A DNA stretch of 64,000 nucleotides from contig NZ_JBMYXF010000006.1 in NCBI RefSeq assembly GCF_049608145.1, forward strand, positions 28,074-92,073, given 5' to 3'. Of this stretch, positions 17,545-25,716 are shown piece after piece. The translations under genes and the position numbers were made by a program. Each line of letters starts with the position of its first letter. Positions within the stretch are counted from its first letter, which is position 1. This DNA is from Halocynthiibacter sp049608145 (GTDB lineage Bacteria; Pseudomonadota; Alphaproteobacteria; Rhodobacterales; Rhodobacteraceae). The notes under the pieces are model-generated. The model did no database searches and was not told the DNA's origin. It worked only from the letters and a program-made list of their open reading frames with translations.

Positions 17545-17991
17545 TTACTTCCCGCGCAGGCGGATCACGACGTCTACTTTGGAGATTTCCATGCCTTCGG
17601 GTGCGTCTGGAACGCTGGCCAAAACCAACTGATCTGCCGGGGCGTCAGACAGGCGGCCTTCGTCTTCCCAATAGAAATGTGGGTGATCGGTCAGGTTTGT
17701 GTCAAAATACGACTTTGACCCATCCACCGTGATTTCGCGCAAAACGCCCGCATCACAAAACGCTTTCAACGTGTTGTACACCGTCGCCAAAGACACGGGA
17801 TCAGCGGAAGATCGGGATGCATCATACAGGCTTTCGGCCGTCACGTGACGGTCCTGCCCGTCCCCCACCAGCAGCGTCGCCAAATTCACCCGCTGACGGG
17901 TGGGACGCAGACCAGCCTGGGACAACCAAGTGGTGCTGATATCAATGGCGCTTTGTCTTGCTTCAGGCGGGATTTGCGCTGTCATGGTCAT
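17545..17991 (-). CDS. irr: Fur-family iron response regulator Irr
   Basis: A 148-residue DNA-binding regulator with a winged helix (QAGLRPTRQRVNLATLL; VSLATVYNTLKAF) and a metal-binding dimer domain with DHPHFYWEDEGRL, the segment corresponding to the haem-sensing histidine motif of Irr. It lacks the CPxxC zinc sites of Fur and the N-terminal haem motif of Bradyrhizobium Irr, as in other Rhodobacteraceae. Irr represses or activates iron and haem genes when iron is low; hemC, hemE and hemF are in this window but not adjacent. Divergent from fabA, the order seen in related genomes. Confidence 0.88.
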   Translation of the reverse strand: MTMTAQIPPEARQSAIDISTTWLSQAGLRPTRQRVNLATLLVGDGQDRHVTAESLYDASRSSADPVSLATVYNTLKAFCDAGVLREITVDGSKSYFDTNLTDHPHFYWEDEGRLSDAPADQLVLASVPDAPEGMEISKVDVVIRLRGK

Positions 17992-18149
17992 AATCTTCTT
18001 TGCGAGTTATTCTCATATAGCGCGAAAGCGGCGGGGAATTCAAACATAATCACCGCATATGTGCCGTAACGGCACCAGTACACTTGCCCTGCCAGGGGCG
18101 GCTCTGCTAAATGGGCTTAACCAACAGTGAATACAAAGGACCGCCATCA

Positions 18150-18659
18150 ATGGCCCAATACCCGAGTAGCTTTGACAAAGACGACCTTCTGAAATGTTCC
18201 CGTGGCGAACTATTTGGCCCCGGCAATGCCCAGCTGCCCGCGCCGCCCATGCTGATGATGGATCGCATCACCGAGATTTCCGGTGACGGTGGGGCACATG
18301 GCAAAGGTCATGTTCTGGCGGAATTCGACATCACACCTGATCTGTGGTTCTTTGATTGTCACTTCCCCGGCAACCCAATCATGCCCGGCTGTCTTGGCCT
18401 GGATGGTCTGTGGCAGCTGACCGGTTTCAACCTTGGCTGGCGTGGCTGGTTGGGTCGCGGATATGCGCTTGGCGTTGGCGAAGTGAAGCTGACCGGCATG
18501 GTGCGTCCTGACCGTAAGAAACTGACATATAAGATTGATTTCACCAAAGCGATCCAGACCCGCCGCCTGACCATGGGTGTTGCAGATGGTATCGTTGAGG
18601 CCGACGGCGAAGTGATCTACCAAGTTAAAGACATGAAAGTTGCCCTTTCGGAAAGCTAA
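18150..18659 (+). CDS. fabA: 3-hydroxydecanoyl-ACP dehydratase/isomerase
   Basis: Introduces the cis double bond of unsaturated fatty acids. With the start at ATG 18150 (AAAGGA nine bases upstream) it has 169 residues, close to the E. coli 172. The hot-dog active site is visible as H71 in FDCHFPGNPIMPG and D85 in LGLDGLW. First gene of fabA-fabB-fabI; an internal hairpin with a T-run follows (18690-18721). Longer in-frame extension upstream lacks conservation and a ribosome site. Confidence 0.97.
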   Translation: MAQYPSSFDKDDLLKCSRGELFGPGNAQLPAPPMLMMDRITEISGDGGAHGKGHVLAEFDITPDLWFFDCHFPGNPIMPGCLGLDGLWQLTGFNLGWRGWLGRGYALGVGEVKLTGMVRPDRKKLTYKIDFTKAIQTRRLTMGVADGIVEADGEVIYQVKDMKVALSES

Positions 18660-18689
18660 GCTTTTCGGAAATCCACCCTATATATGACG

Positions 18690-18721
18690 TGACTGGGCTG
18701 TGAGGCCCGGTCATCGTTTTT
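18690..18721 (+). terminator. Hairpin with T-run between fabA and fabB
   Basis: TGACTGGGC (18690-18698) pairs with GCCCGGTCA (18705-18713, one G-U pair), and TTTTT follows at 18717-18721. This has the form of an intrinsic terminator inside the fab operon and would lower fabB-fabI relative to fabA unless fabB has its own promoter. Confidence 0.6.
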
Positions 18722-18738
18722 GAAGAAGGAGAGCGCCC

Positions 18739-19965
18739 ATGCGCCGAGTAGTCATCACCGGGATGGGCGTTGTGTCCTCCATCGGGAACAACATTTCAGA
18801 AGTCACCGACGCCCTGCGCAGCGGGAAATCTGGCATTGTGAAAGCCGAAGAATACACCGAAAACGGTTTCCGCAGCCAGATCCACGGCATGCCACAGATC
18901 GACGTATCTGAACATATCGACAAGCGTCAGCTGCGTTTTATGGGCCCCGGTGCGGCCTATAACTATATCGCGATGGAAGAAGCGATTAAGGATTCGGGCC
19001 TTGAGGAGAAAGACATCTCCAACGAGCGCACCGGTCTGGTGATGGGCTCTGGTGGTCCGTCTACGTCGAACTTCTTTGCAGCCCATAACATCGTGAAAGA
19101 AAAAGGCGCACCAAAGCGGATGGGCCCTTTCATGGTGACCCGCTGCATGTCTTCCACGAACTCTGCCTGCCTTGCGACACCGTTTAAAATCAAGGGCGTG
19201 AACTATTCTATCACATCCGCCTGCACCACTTCTCTGCACTGCATGGGCAACGGTGTTGAGCAGATCCAATTCGGCAAGCAAGACATCGTCTTTGCCGGTG
19301 GCGGTGAAGAACTGGACTGGACCCTGTCTTGCCTGTTCGACGCCATGGGTGCCATGTCTTCCAAATATAACGACACGCCTGAAAAAGCTTCCCGTGCCTT
19401 TGACGCGAACCGCGATGGTTTCGTGATTGCTGGCGGCGGCGGCGTTGTGGTTCTGGAAGAACTGAACCACGCCCTCGCACGTGGCGCAAAAATCTACGCA
19501 GAAGTCACCGGTTACGGCGCGACATCTGACGGCCACGATATGGTTGCCCCATCTGGTGAAGGCGGAGAGCGTTCCATGCGTCTGGCCATGTCCACCATTG
19601 GCGATCGCAAAGTTGGCTATATCAACGCCCACGGCACATCTACGCCCGCGGGTGACGTGACCGAAGTTGAAGCCGTGCGTCGTGTGTTTGGCGAAGGCAA
19701 TGTGCCTCCGATCACCTCTACCAAATCTGTCACTGGACACTGCCTTGGCGGCGCTGGTGTGCAGGAAGCGATCTATTCCCTCATCATGATGGAAAATAAA
19801 TTCATCGCACCTTCCGCGAACATTGAAGAACTCGACCCGGCGATCCGCCCCGACGAGATCGCAACCGAGTTCGTGGAAAACGCAGAAATTGATACGGTGA
19901 TTTCCAACAGCTTCGGCTTTGGCGGCACCAATGGCACTGTCGCCATGAGTAAGTACCACGGGTAA
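18739..19965 (+). CDS. fabB: 3-oxoacyl-ACP synthase I
   Basis: Condensing enzyme elongating the cis-3-decenoyl-ACP made by FabA. Its 408 residues have the Cys-His-His triad in SACTTSLHCMG, NAHGTSTPAGD and KSVTGHCLGGAG, and the N-terminal RRVVITGMGVVS typical of the family. GAAGGAG lies seven bases before the ATG. Followed six bases later by fabI. Confidence 0.97.
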   Translation: MRRVVITGMGVVSSIGNNISEVTDALRSGKSGIVKAEEYTENGFRSQIHGMPQIDVSEHIDKRQLRFMGPGAAYNYIAMEEAIKDSGLEEKDISNERTGLVMGSGGPSTSNFFAAHNIVKEKGAPKRMGPFMVTRCMSSTNSACLATPFKIKGVNYSITSACTTSLHCMGNGVEQIQFGKQDIVFAGGGEELDWTLSCLFDAMGAMSSKYNDTPEKASRAFDANRDGFVIAGGGGVVVLEELNHALARGAKIYAEVTGYGATSDGHDMVAPSGEGGERSMRLAMSTIGDRKVGYINAHGTSTPAGDVTEVEAVRRVFGEGNVPPITSTKSVTGHCLGGAGVQEAIYSLIMMENKFIAPSANIEELDPAIRPDEIATEFVENAEIDTVISNSFGFGGTNGTVAMSKYHG

Positions 19966-19971
19966 ATTGAT

Positions 19972-20760
19972 ATGTCTGAATTGCTAAAAGGAAAACGCGG
20001 CCTGATTATGGGTGTCGCGAACGAACGCTCTATCGCCTGGGGCATTGCCCGCGAAATGGCAGCACAAGGCGCGGAACTGGCGTTTTCCTATCAGGGCGAC
20101 GCCTTTGGTAAACGGGTTCAACCGCTTGCTGAAAGTGTTGGGTCTGATATCATGGTTGACGTTGACGTAAATGATGATGCGTCTATGGATGCAGCATTTG
20201 CTGTTCTTAAAGAAAAATGGGGCAAGATCGATTTTCTCGTGCATGCCATCGCCTATTCCGACAAGAACGAACTGACGGGCCGTTTCATTGATACATCGCG
20301 TGAGAATTTCAAAAACTCTATGTGTATCAGTTGCTTCTCTCTGATCGAGGTGGCAAAGCGCGCTGCCCCAATGATGACAGACGGCGGCACGATCCTGACC
20401 ATGACCTACCAAGGGTCCAACCGCGTGACGCCATTCTACAACGTCATGGGTGTTGCCAAAGCAGCGTTGGAAAGCTCTGTACGCTACTTGGCAAACGACC
20501 TTGGTCCTGAAGGCATTCGCGTCAACGCGATTTCACCTGGTCCGATGAAAACCCTTGCTGGGGCTGCCATTGGTGGTGCGCGCAAGACCTTCCGCCAAAC
20601 CGAAGCCAACGCCCCAATGCGTGCGAACGCAACACTGGAAAGCATCGGCGGCACAGCTGTCTATCTGGCATCTGATTACGGCAAATGCACCTCTGGTGAG
20701 ATCATCACCGTCGATGGCGGCTATCACGTGCTGGGCATGCCCCAAAGTGAAAACCTGTAA
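19972..20760 (+). CDS. fabI: Enoyl-ACP reductase (NADH)
   Basis: Reduces trans-2-enoyl-ACP in the last step of each elongation cycle. The 262-residue SDR-type protein has the FabI nucleotide loop IMGVANERSIAWGIA (about 12-26) and the Y-x6-K active site (YNVMGVAK, about 157-164) that separates FabI from ordinary SDRs (Y-x3-K). Last gene of the fab operon, ended by the terminator at 20768-20796. It is the target class of triclosan-like inhibitors. Confidence 0.96.
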   Translation: MSELLKGKRGLIMGVANERSIAWGIAREMAAQGAELAFSYQGDAFGKRVQPLAESVGSDIMVDVDVNDDASMDAAFAVLKEKWGKIDFLVHAIAYSDKNELTGRFIDTSRENFKNSMCISCFSLIEVAKRAAPMMTDGGTILTMTYQGSNRVTPFYNVMGVAKAALESSVRYLANDLGPEGIRVNAISPGPMKTLAGAAIGGARKTFRQTEANAPMRANATLESIGGTAVYLASDYGKCTSGEIITVDGGYHVLGMPQSENL

Positions 20761-20767
20761 AAAAGCA

Positions 20768-20796
20768 GGCCCGGGAACCTCTCTGGTTTCCGGGCC
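20768..20796. terminator. Terminator after fabI
   Basis: GGCCCGGGAACC and GGTTTCCGGGCC form a 12-bp stem (one wobble) around a five-base loop between fabI and the convergent metal-transporter gene. It probably serves both strands. Confidence 0.7.
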
Positions 20797-20818
20797 GCTT
20801 CTGCAAGATGATGATTTC

Positions 20819-21454
20819 TTATGCTTGCATATGGTCATGTAAGGATGCGTCTGAACGTTCCCGCATCGCCTGCTGAATGATCTGAAAAGCTGAAGACAGA
20901 AACAGACCGGCCATAATTCCAGCAACAATCAGATCAGGCCACCCTGTCGCCGTCCCCCATACCCCGAAGGCTGCAAACATGACCGCAACGTTGCCGATTG
21001 CGTCATTGCGTGAACACAACCAGACTGACCGCACATTTGCATCGCCATCTTTATAACGCACGAGGATCAAGACGCTGGCCAGATTGGCAGTTAACGCCAG
21101 AAACCCAACCACGCCCATAATTTCCGCTGCAGGCACACCGACATAGAACACACGATACAGGGTTGATCCGAACACCCAGATCCCCATCGCCAGCAGGCTA
21201 ACCCCTTTGGCAAGTGCTGCATTCCCCCGCACCCGCAAGGATGTTCCAATGACGGCCAGCGAAATACCATAGGTCAGGGAATCCCCGAGAAAATCTAGCG
21301 CATCGGCCTGCAATGCCTGTGATTTTGCCAAATGCCCTGCGATCACCTCTACAAAGAACATCACTGCGTTTATCGCAATAACGATCCAAAGCCGTCGTTT
21401 ATAATCGTTTGAGACACCGTCAAACTTTGCTTCATGTCCACAGCAACCAGCCAT
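20819..21454 (-). CDS. CDF-family cation efflux protein
   Basis: Inner-membrane proton-coupled divalent-metal exporter of 211 residues with six membrane helices and a metal-binding-type N-terminus (MAGCCGHE). The helix-2 site is D-x3-D (ALDFLGDS, about 54-58). The helix-5 site, usually H-x3-D, reads SRNDAIGN, so two usual ligands are changed. It lacks the long cytoplasmic domain of larger CDF proteins. Its promoter is a MerR-type 19-bp-spacer promoter shared with the divergent MerR regulator, so it should be induced by the metal that regulator senses, most likely Zn, Cd, Co or Pb. Confidence 0.85.
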   Translation of the reverse strand: MAGCCGHEAKFDGVSNDYKRRLWIVIAINAVMFFVEVIAGHLAKSQALQADALDFLGDSLTYGISLAVIGTSLRVRGNAALAKGVSLLAMGIWVFGSTLYRVFYVGVPAAEIMGVVGFLALTANLASVLILVRYKDGDANVRSVWLCSRNDAIGNVAVMFAAFGVWGTATGWPDLIVAGIMAGLFLSSAFQIIQQAMRERSDASLHDHMQA

Positions 21455-21483
21455 GCGAATCTCCTTTAGACTTCATGGCATCT

Positions 21484-21514
21484 GATATAGAACCTCTAGT
21501 AACTATAGGTTCAA
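21484..21514 (-). promoter_or_regulatory. MerR-type promoter/operator of the CDF gene
   Basis: On the minus strand -35 TTGAAC (21514-21509) and -10 TATATC (21489-21484) are separated by 19 bases, the over-long spacer that MerR activators correct by twisting DNA. The spacer lies in a dyad (21491-21511) with AACCTCTAGT on one side and the complement of AACCTATAGT on the other, 9 of 10 matched. Confidence 0.85.
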
Positions 21515-21524
21515 GAGGTTTTAT

Positions 21525-21941
21525 ATGTATTCGATCGGCATGTTATCAACGCGGACAAATGTGAAGGTCCCGACCATTCGCTATTATGAACAAGTTGGCC
21601 TGTTGGAAGAGGCCGGGCGCACCGAAGGAAATCAGCGACGGTATGGCCCAGCCGAACTGGAACGCTTGACGTTCATCAAACATGCCCGCGACCTGGGGTT
21701 TCCAATTGGCGCAATCTCAGCTCTCATTTCATTGCAAAACCATCCTGACAGATCCTGTGCCGAAGCCAACGCGATTGCACACCAACAGTTGGCCGATGTT
21801 CGGGAAAAGATCGCTGGCCTGAAACGCCTAGAACAAGAGCTTTCAAGGATAGCAACGGGATGCACCAGTGATGGTCAGGCCGGTGAATGTTACGTTTTGG
21901 CCTCTCTTTCTGATCACTCTCGGTGTGAGCATGGCCATTAG
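21525..21941 (+). CDS. MerR-family metal-responsive regulator (ZntR/CadR-like)
   Basis: A 138-residue regulator with the MerR helix-turn-helix (VKVPTIRYYEQVGLL, about 13-27; NQRRYGPAELERL), a coiled-coil dimer helix (about 80-115) and C-terminal cysteines and histidines (C84, GC, ECY, CEHGH) in the arrangement used by Zn/Cd/Pb sensors. It is divergent from the CDF exporter and should activate it from the 19-bp-spacer operator, while its own start lies 14 bases past the dyad, implying autorepression. Confidence 0.87.
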   Translation: MYSIGMLSTRTNVKVPTIRYYEQVGLLEEAGRTEGNQRRYGPAELERLTFIKHARDLGFPIGAISALISLQNHPDRSCAEANAIAHQQLADVREKIAGLKRLEQELSRIATGCTSDGQAGECYVLASLSDHSRCEHGH

Positions 21942-22039
21942 GCCTATTTGTGCCAGACCATAACGATCCCCCTTCCCCCGGAAACCGGTCTTTCCCTTCC
22001 GGCCACTCTGTGCCACCTTCCACGTGAAGGGAAATCACG

Positions 22040-22726
22040 ATGCCAATCACCACCTGTATCTTTGACGCCTACGGAACCCTCTTTGATGTCAACGCGGCGG
22101 CGCGGGCCGCAGCACAGGAACCCGGAAATGAAACCCTGGCCCGATGCTGGCAGCAGCTGGCTGCGGACTGGCGGGCAAAGCAGCTAGAATACACCTGGCT
22201 GCGGGCCCTGGCCGATACCCATGACGATTTCTGGAAAGTGACACAGGACGGGTTGGACTGGGCGATGGAGAAACATGGGCTGAAGGGGGATGGGTTGCGT
22301 GCGCGCCTGATGCAACTTTATGCAGAGCTTTCCGCATATCCAGAAGTTCAGGAAATGTTAAAAACCTTAAAGAACGCCGGATATAAACTTGCCATTCTTT
22401 CAAATGGCGAACCGAAAATGCTGCAAAGCGCGATGGACAGCGCCGGGATCTCTGATCTGTTGGATGACTGCCTGTCTGTTGAAAATGTCGGCGTTTATAA
22501 ACCTCATGCGCGGGTCTATGATATGGTTGGTGATCGCTTTGGCTGCGACAATGATCAGGTGCTGTTTGTGTCCTCTAACGGGTGGGACGCGGCCTGTGCC
22601 ACAGGCTATGGGTTTCAGACGGCCTGGGTCAATCGCATGGGCCTGCCGGTGGATCGCATGCCTTGGACTCCGAAACACATCCTGAATGACCTAAAAACAA
22701 TCCCTGAATTGGCGAAATCCCTGTGA
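22040..22726 (+). CDS. Haloacid dehalogenase, type II
   Basis: HAD-superfamily hydrolase of 228 residues resembling L-2-haloacid dehalogenase. Visible are the nucleophile Asp9 in FDAYGTLFDV, the substrate segment LEYTWLRAL (about 50-58), LSNG (about 120), the lysine in VYKPHARVYD and FVSSNGWDA (about 176-184), where S, N and D complete the site. Such enzymes hydrolyse 2-haloacids to 2-hydroxyacids. It starts a tightly packed five-gene plus-strand operon; the next gene overlaps by four bases (GTGA). Confidence 0.85.
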   Translation: MPITTCIFDAYGTLFDVNAAARAAAQEPGNETLARCWQQLAADWRAKQLEYTWLRALADTHDDFWKVTQDGLDWAMEKHGLKGDGLRARLMQLYAELSAYPEVQEMLKTLKNAGYKLAILSNGEPKMLQSAMDSAGISDLLDDCLSVENVGVYKPHARVYDMVGDRFGCDNDQVLFVSSNGWDAACATGYGFQTAWVNRMGLPVDRMPWTPKHILNDLKTIPELAKSL

Positions 22727-23550
22727 ATACACATTACTACACAACATCCGACGGCATTCAGGTTGGTTATTCAGATGAAGGCGAAGGCGCGCCTTTGCTT
22801 CTGCTTTCGGGACTGACACGCAATGCAAAAGACTTTAACCATCTGGTGCCACATCTGACAGGTTATCGCGTGATCCGGCCTGATTATCGGGGGCGCGGAC
22901 GGTCAGATCATGCCCCTTATCAGACTTACACAGTCGAGATCGAAGCCCGTGATCAGCTCGAACTTCTGGATCATCTGGGTTTGGATCAGGTGGCGATCAT
23001 CGGAACTTCCCGTGGCGGGCTGATTGCCATGCTTTTGGCCGCAATTGCAAAACATAGACTGACCGGCGTTTGCCTAAATGACATTGGCCCGGAAATCGCG
23101 GCAAGCGGGCGCAAATACATCATGACCTATCTGGGCCGTCGGCCACCGCAGAAATCTTATGAAGATGCGGCCAAGGTCCGTGCCGAGCATTTCATCGACT
23201 TCCCCAATGTACCCATGTCACGCTGGCTGGAAGAGGTGCAAAACCAATTTACCCTGTCTGATCGCGGCCTTGAAATTATGTATGACCGCAAACTAAGAGA
23301 TGCGGTTGGCAAAGGGTTGAAAACAACGGAACAGCCGGATCTGTGGCCACTATTTGACGCGTTAGATAGCCTGCCTCTGGCCCTGTTGCGGGGGGCAAAT
23401 TCTAACTTATTGTCGGAAGAATGTGCACAGGGCATGCAACGCCGCCGCCCGGATATGCTTTTCGCAAATATACCGGATCGGGGCCATGTTCCGTTTCTAG
23501 ATGAGGCTGAAAGCCTTGATGTAATTCACCAATTTCTAAGGATGATCTGA
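22723..23550 (+). CDS. Alpha/beta hydrolase
   Basis: A 275-residue soluble hydrolase with the oxyanion segment LLLLSGLTRNAKDF, the nucleophile elbow GTSRGG (serine at about 98) and a terminal histidine in DRGHVPFLDE. The GTG start overlaps the TGA of the dehalogenase and the stop overlaps the next ATG, so it is translationally coupled on both sides. Related sequences are annotated as generic hydrolases; the substrate is probably an ester or lactone of the same pathway, but this is inference. Confidence 0.8.
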   Translation: MNTHYYTTSDGIQVGYSDEGEGAPLLLLSGLTRNAKDFNHLVPHLTGYRVIRPDYRGRGRSDHAPYQTYTVEIEARDQLELLDHLGLDQVAIIGTSRGGLIAMLLAAIAKHRLTGVCLNDIGPEIAASGRKYIMTYLGRRPPQKSYEDAAKVRAEHFIDFPNVPMSRWLEEVQNQFTLSDRGLEIMYDRKLRDAVGKGLKTTEQPDLWPLFDALDSLPLALLRGANSNLLSEECAQGMQRRRPDMLFANIPDRGHVPFLDEAESLDVIHQFLRMI

Positions 23551-24518
23551 TGGTCACTTACGCTGATATCAAAGCTGCACAACAACGTCTGATGGGCCAA
23601 TCCCGCCACACGCCCCTGCTGTCATCCCCCTTTCTGGATGAAATCGCCGGACGCAGGATCTTTGTGAAACCGGAATGTTTGCAACATACTGGCTCGTTCA
23701 AATTTCGTGGGGCTTGGTCTGCGGTTTCTGCCCTTCCAGAAGAACAACGCAAAAACGGCGTCATCGCTTTTTCATCCGGCAACCACGCCCAAGGCGTGGC
23801 GCTGGCCGCTGCGCGCCATGGTATCCCGTCTGTGATCATCATGCCGAAAAACGCCCCTGCCCTGAAGATCGCCAACACCCGCGCCCTGGGGGCGGAAGTT
23901 GTGTTGTATGACCGCGCGACAGAAGCACGCGAAGAAATCGGTGATCGTCTATCCTCCGAACGCGGCCTGACCCTGATCAAACCCTATGATGAACCCATGG
24001 TCATTGCGGGCCAAGGCACCACGGGCCTTGAGATCGCCGCTGATTGTGAAGCACGTGATGCTGAGGTCCTGGTGCCTTGCGGTGGTGGCGGGCTGACCTC
24101 TGGTATCTCTCTGGCCCTTGCGCAGGAAGCCCCCAACATGCGGGTGCGCCCTTGCGAACCGGAAGGGTTTGACGACACCGCACGGTCGCTGGCATCCGGC
24201 CAGATTGAACAGAATGCGAAACCGGAAGGGTCCATTTGTGACGCGATTGTCACCCCTGCCCCCGGCGAAATCACCTTCCCGATTATGCAAAAAAACTGTG
24301 GCGCTGGGATTGTGGTCACGGATGAGGAATGCCTGCGTGCCATGGCGCTTGCCTTTCTGCGCCTGAAAATTGTGATTGAACCCGGCGGCGCAACTTCCCT
24401 TGCAGCCGCCCTGTTTCACGGCGATAAATTAACCAAAGATACTGCCGTTTGTGTGGCTTCGGGTGGCAATGTCGACCCAGCCATGTTTGCCCGCGCCTTA
24501 GATACACTGGAGAGCTGA
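23550..24518 (+). CDS. PLP-dependent threonine/serine dehydratase
   Basis: Fold type II PLP enzyme of 322 residues. The Schiff-base lysine is in GSFKFRGA (about 49-56), SSGNHAQGVA binds the carboxylate, and CGGGGLTSG (about 179-187) the PLP phosphate. There is no C-terminal ACT domain, so it is the catabolic, non-allosteric type (threonine/serine deaminase, serine racemase or 3-hydroxyaspartate ammonia-lyase). The substrate within this group cannot be told from the sequence. Coupled to its neighbours by 1-base gaps and overlaps. Confidence 0.85.
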   Translation: MVTYADIKAAQQRLMGQSRHTPLLSSPFLDEIAGRRIFVKPECLQHTGSFKFRGAWSAVSALPEEQRKNGVIAFSSGNHAQGVALAAARHGIPSVIIMPKNAPALKIANTRALGAEVVLYDRATEAREEIGDRLSSERGLTLIKPYDEPMVIAGQGTTGLEIAADCEARDAEVLVPCGGGGLTSGISLALAQEAPNMRVRPCEPEGFDDTARSLASGQIEQNAKPEGSICDAIVTPAPGEITFPIMQKNCGAGIVVTDEECLRAMALAFLRLKIVIEPGGATSLAAALFHGDKLTKDTAVCVASGGNVDPAMFARALDTLES

Positions 24519-24519
24519 T

Positions 24520-25716
24520 ATGCCCCGATTTACGATTGCTTCTTTTAACGTCAAAAACCTGATTGGTGCTGATCAGGAATATTATCGTTTCGAAAAATAC
24601 ACCCCCGAAGAACACGCCTGGAAGGAAGACTGGTTGGCGGATCAGGTTCTGTCTCTGGACGCGGATGTGGTTGGCTTTCAAGAAATTTTCGAAGAAGACG
24701 CCCTGCGCGCGGTGATTGCCGAGGCTGATAAACGCGGCGAAGCATCCAACGAAAGTGCGATCCCGGATCGTTCCAAACGGTATGCAAAGAAGGCGATCTT
24801 TCGAAAGCTGGCCTATGCGCCCTACGGTAAAAATGCGGCCTTGGCTTTTGCGGCGAACGTGAATGACGGCGCACCCGGTGAACGCCGCCCTGGCGTTGCT
24901 GTGCTATCGCGCATGGGTTTTGTTGGGGACCCCGAGGTGATCCAGCAACTGCCGGAACCGCTGGATATTGAATTTGGCGGTCTGGCAGATGGGGATGGTG
25001 GATCTTTCCGCATTTCCCGTCTGTCGCGCCCTGTGTTGAAGGTCCGTATTCCTGTTGGAGATCAGGTTGTGACAGTGTTCAATTGTCACCTGAAATCCAA
25101 GCTGGGCGAATTTAAACGGCCCGAAGGCGCGGATTTCGCGCCCGAAGCAGATCTTCTGTCCTATGATGCCGCCGGGCGTGCCCTTGGGGCCCTGCGTGCG
25201 GGCCTGCGCCGTATGGCAGAGGCCTGGGTTTTGCGCAACGAGATCGTGCAAGAACTGACTGCAGGCAATCCGGTGATGGTTCTGGGCGATTTCAACGACA
25301 GTGAACATGCGGTCAGCAGTGAAATCATCTCGGGCGAGGCCCCGTTCAAGAATTATTCTTGGATGCGCCGCCATGATGCCGACCGGGCAAATGAACGCTA
25401 TTCCCGCGATCAGAATGAGCAAATCCAAAAAGCGATTACATCCATGCGCCTGCATTCTGCTGAAAAGCTGTTTGTGCGCAAATCTCTGCGTGACATGGTG
25501 TATACCTCTGCCTTTGGCGGGGTGTTTGAAAGCATCGACCAAATTTTGATGAGCCACCATTTCCTGCCTGAAAACCCGGGTGCCATTGGCGAGATGGAAT
25601 ATTTCTCGGTCCTCAATGATCATCTGACCGATGGTTCACATGCGGAAGCCCCTTACAACAAGCTGGCCTCTGACCACGGGCAGATCATGGCACATATGCA
25701 GATCGGCGAGGACTGA
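24520..25716 (+). CDS. Endonuclease/exonuclease/phosphatase-family protein
   Basis: A 398-residue soluble protein of the metal-dependent EEP fold (DNase I, AP endonuclease, inositol phosphatase). Visible are the N-terminal IASFNVKNL, the glutamate in VGFQEIFEE, VTVFNCHLKSK, VLGDFNDSEHAVSSE (about 254-268) and the final SDHGQI. It has no signal peptide, so it probably acts in the cytoplasm. Its place inside a catabolic operon is unusual. The phosphodiesterase or phosphatase substrate is unknown. Confidence 0.82.
   Translation: MPRFTIASFNVKNLIGADQEYYRFEKYTPEEHAWKEDWLADQVLSLDADVVGFQEIFEEDALRAVIAEADKRGEASNESAIPDRSKRYAKKAIFRKLAYAPYGKNAALAFAANVNDGAPGERRPGVAVLSRMGFVGDPEVIQQLPEPLDIEFGGLADGDGGSFRISRLSRPVLKVRIPVGDQVVTVFNCHLKSKLGEFKRPEGADFAPEADLLSYDAAGRALGALRAGLRRMAEAWVLRNEIVQELTAGNPVMVLGDFNDSEHAVSSEIISGEAPFKNYSWMRRHDADRANERYSRDQNEQIQKAITSMRLHSAEKLFVRKSLRDMVYTSAFGGVFESIDQILMSHHFLPENPGAIGEMEYFSVLNDHLTDGSHAEAPYNKLASDHGQIMAHMQIGED

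Noticed and set aside
18796..19959. Long antisense frame opposite fabB
   Set aside because: Shadow of biased third codon positions in fabB; no start signal, no recognisable domain.
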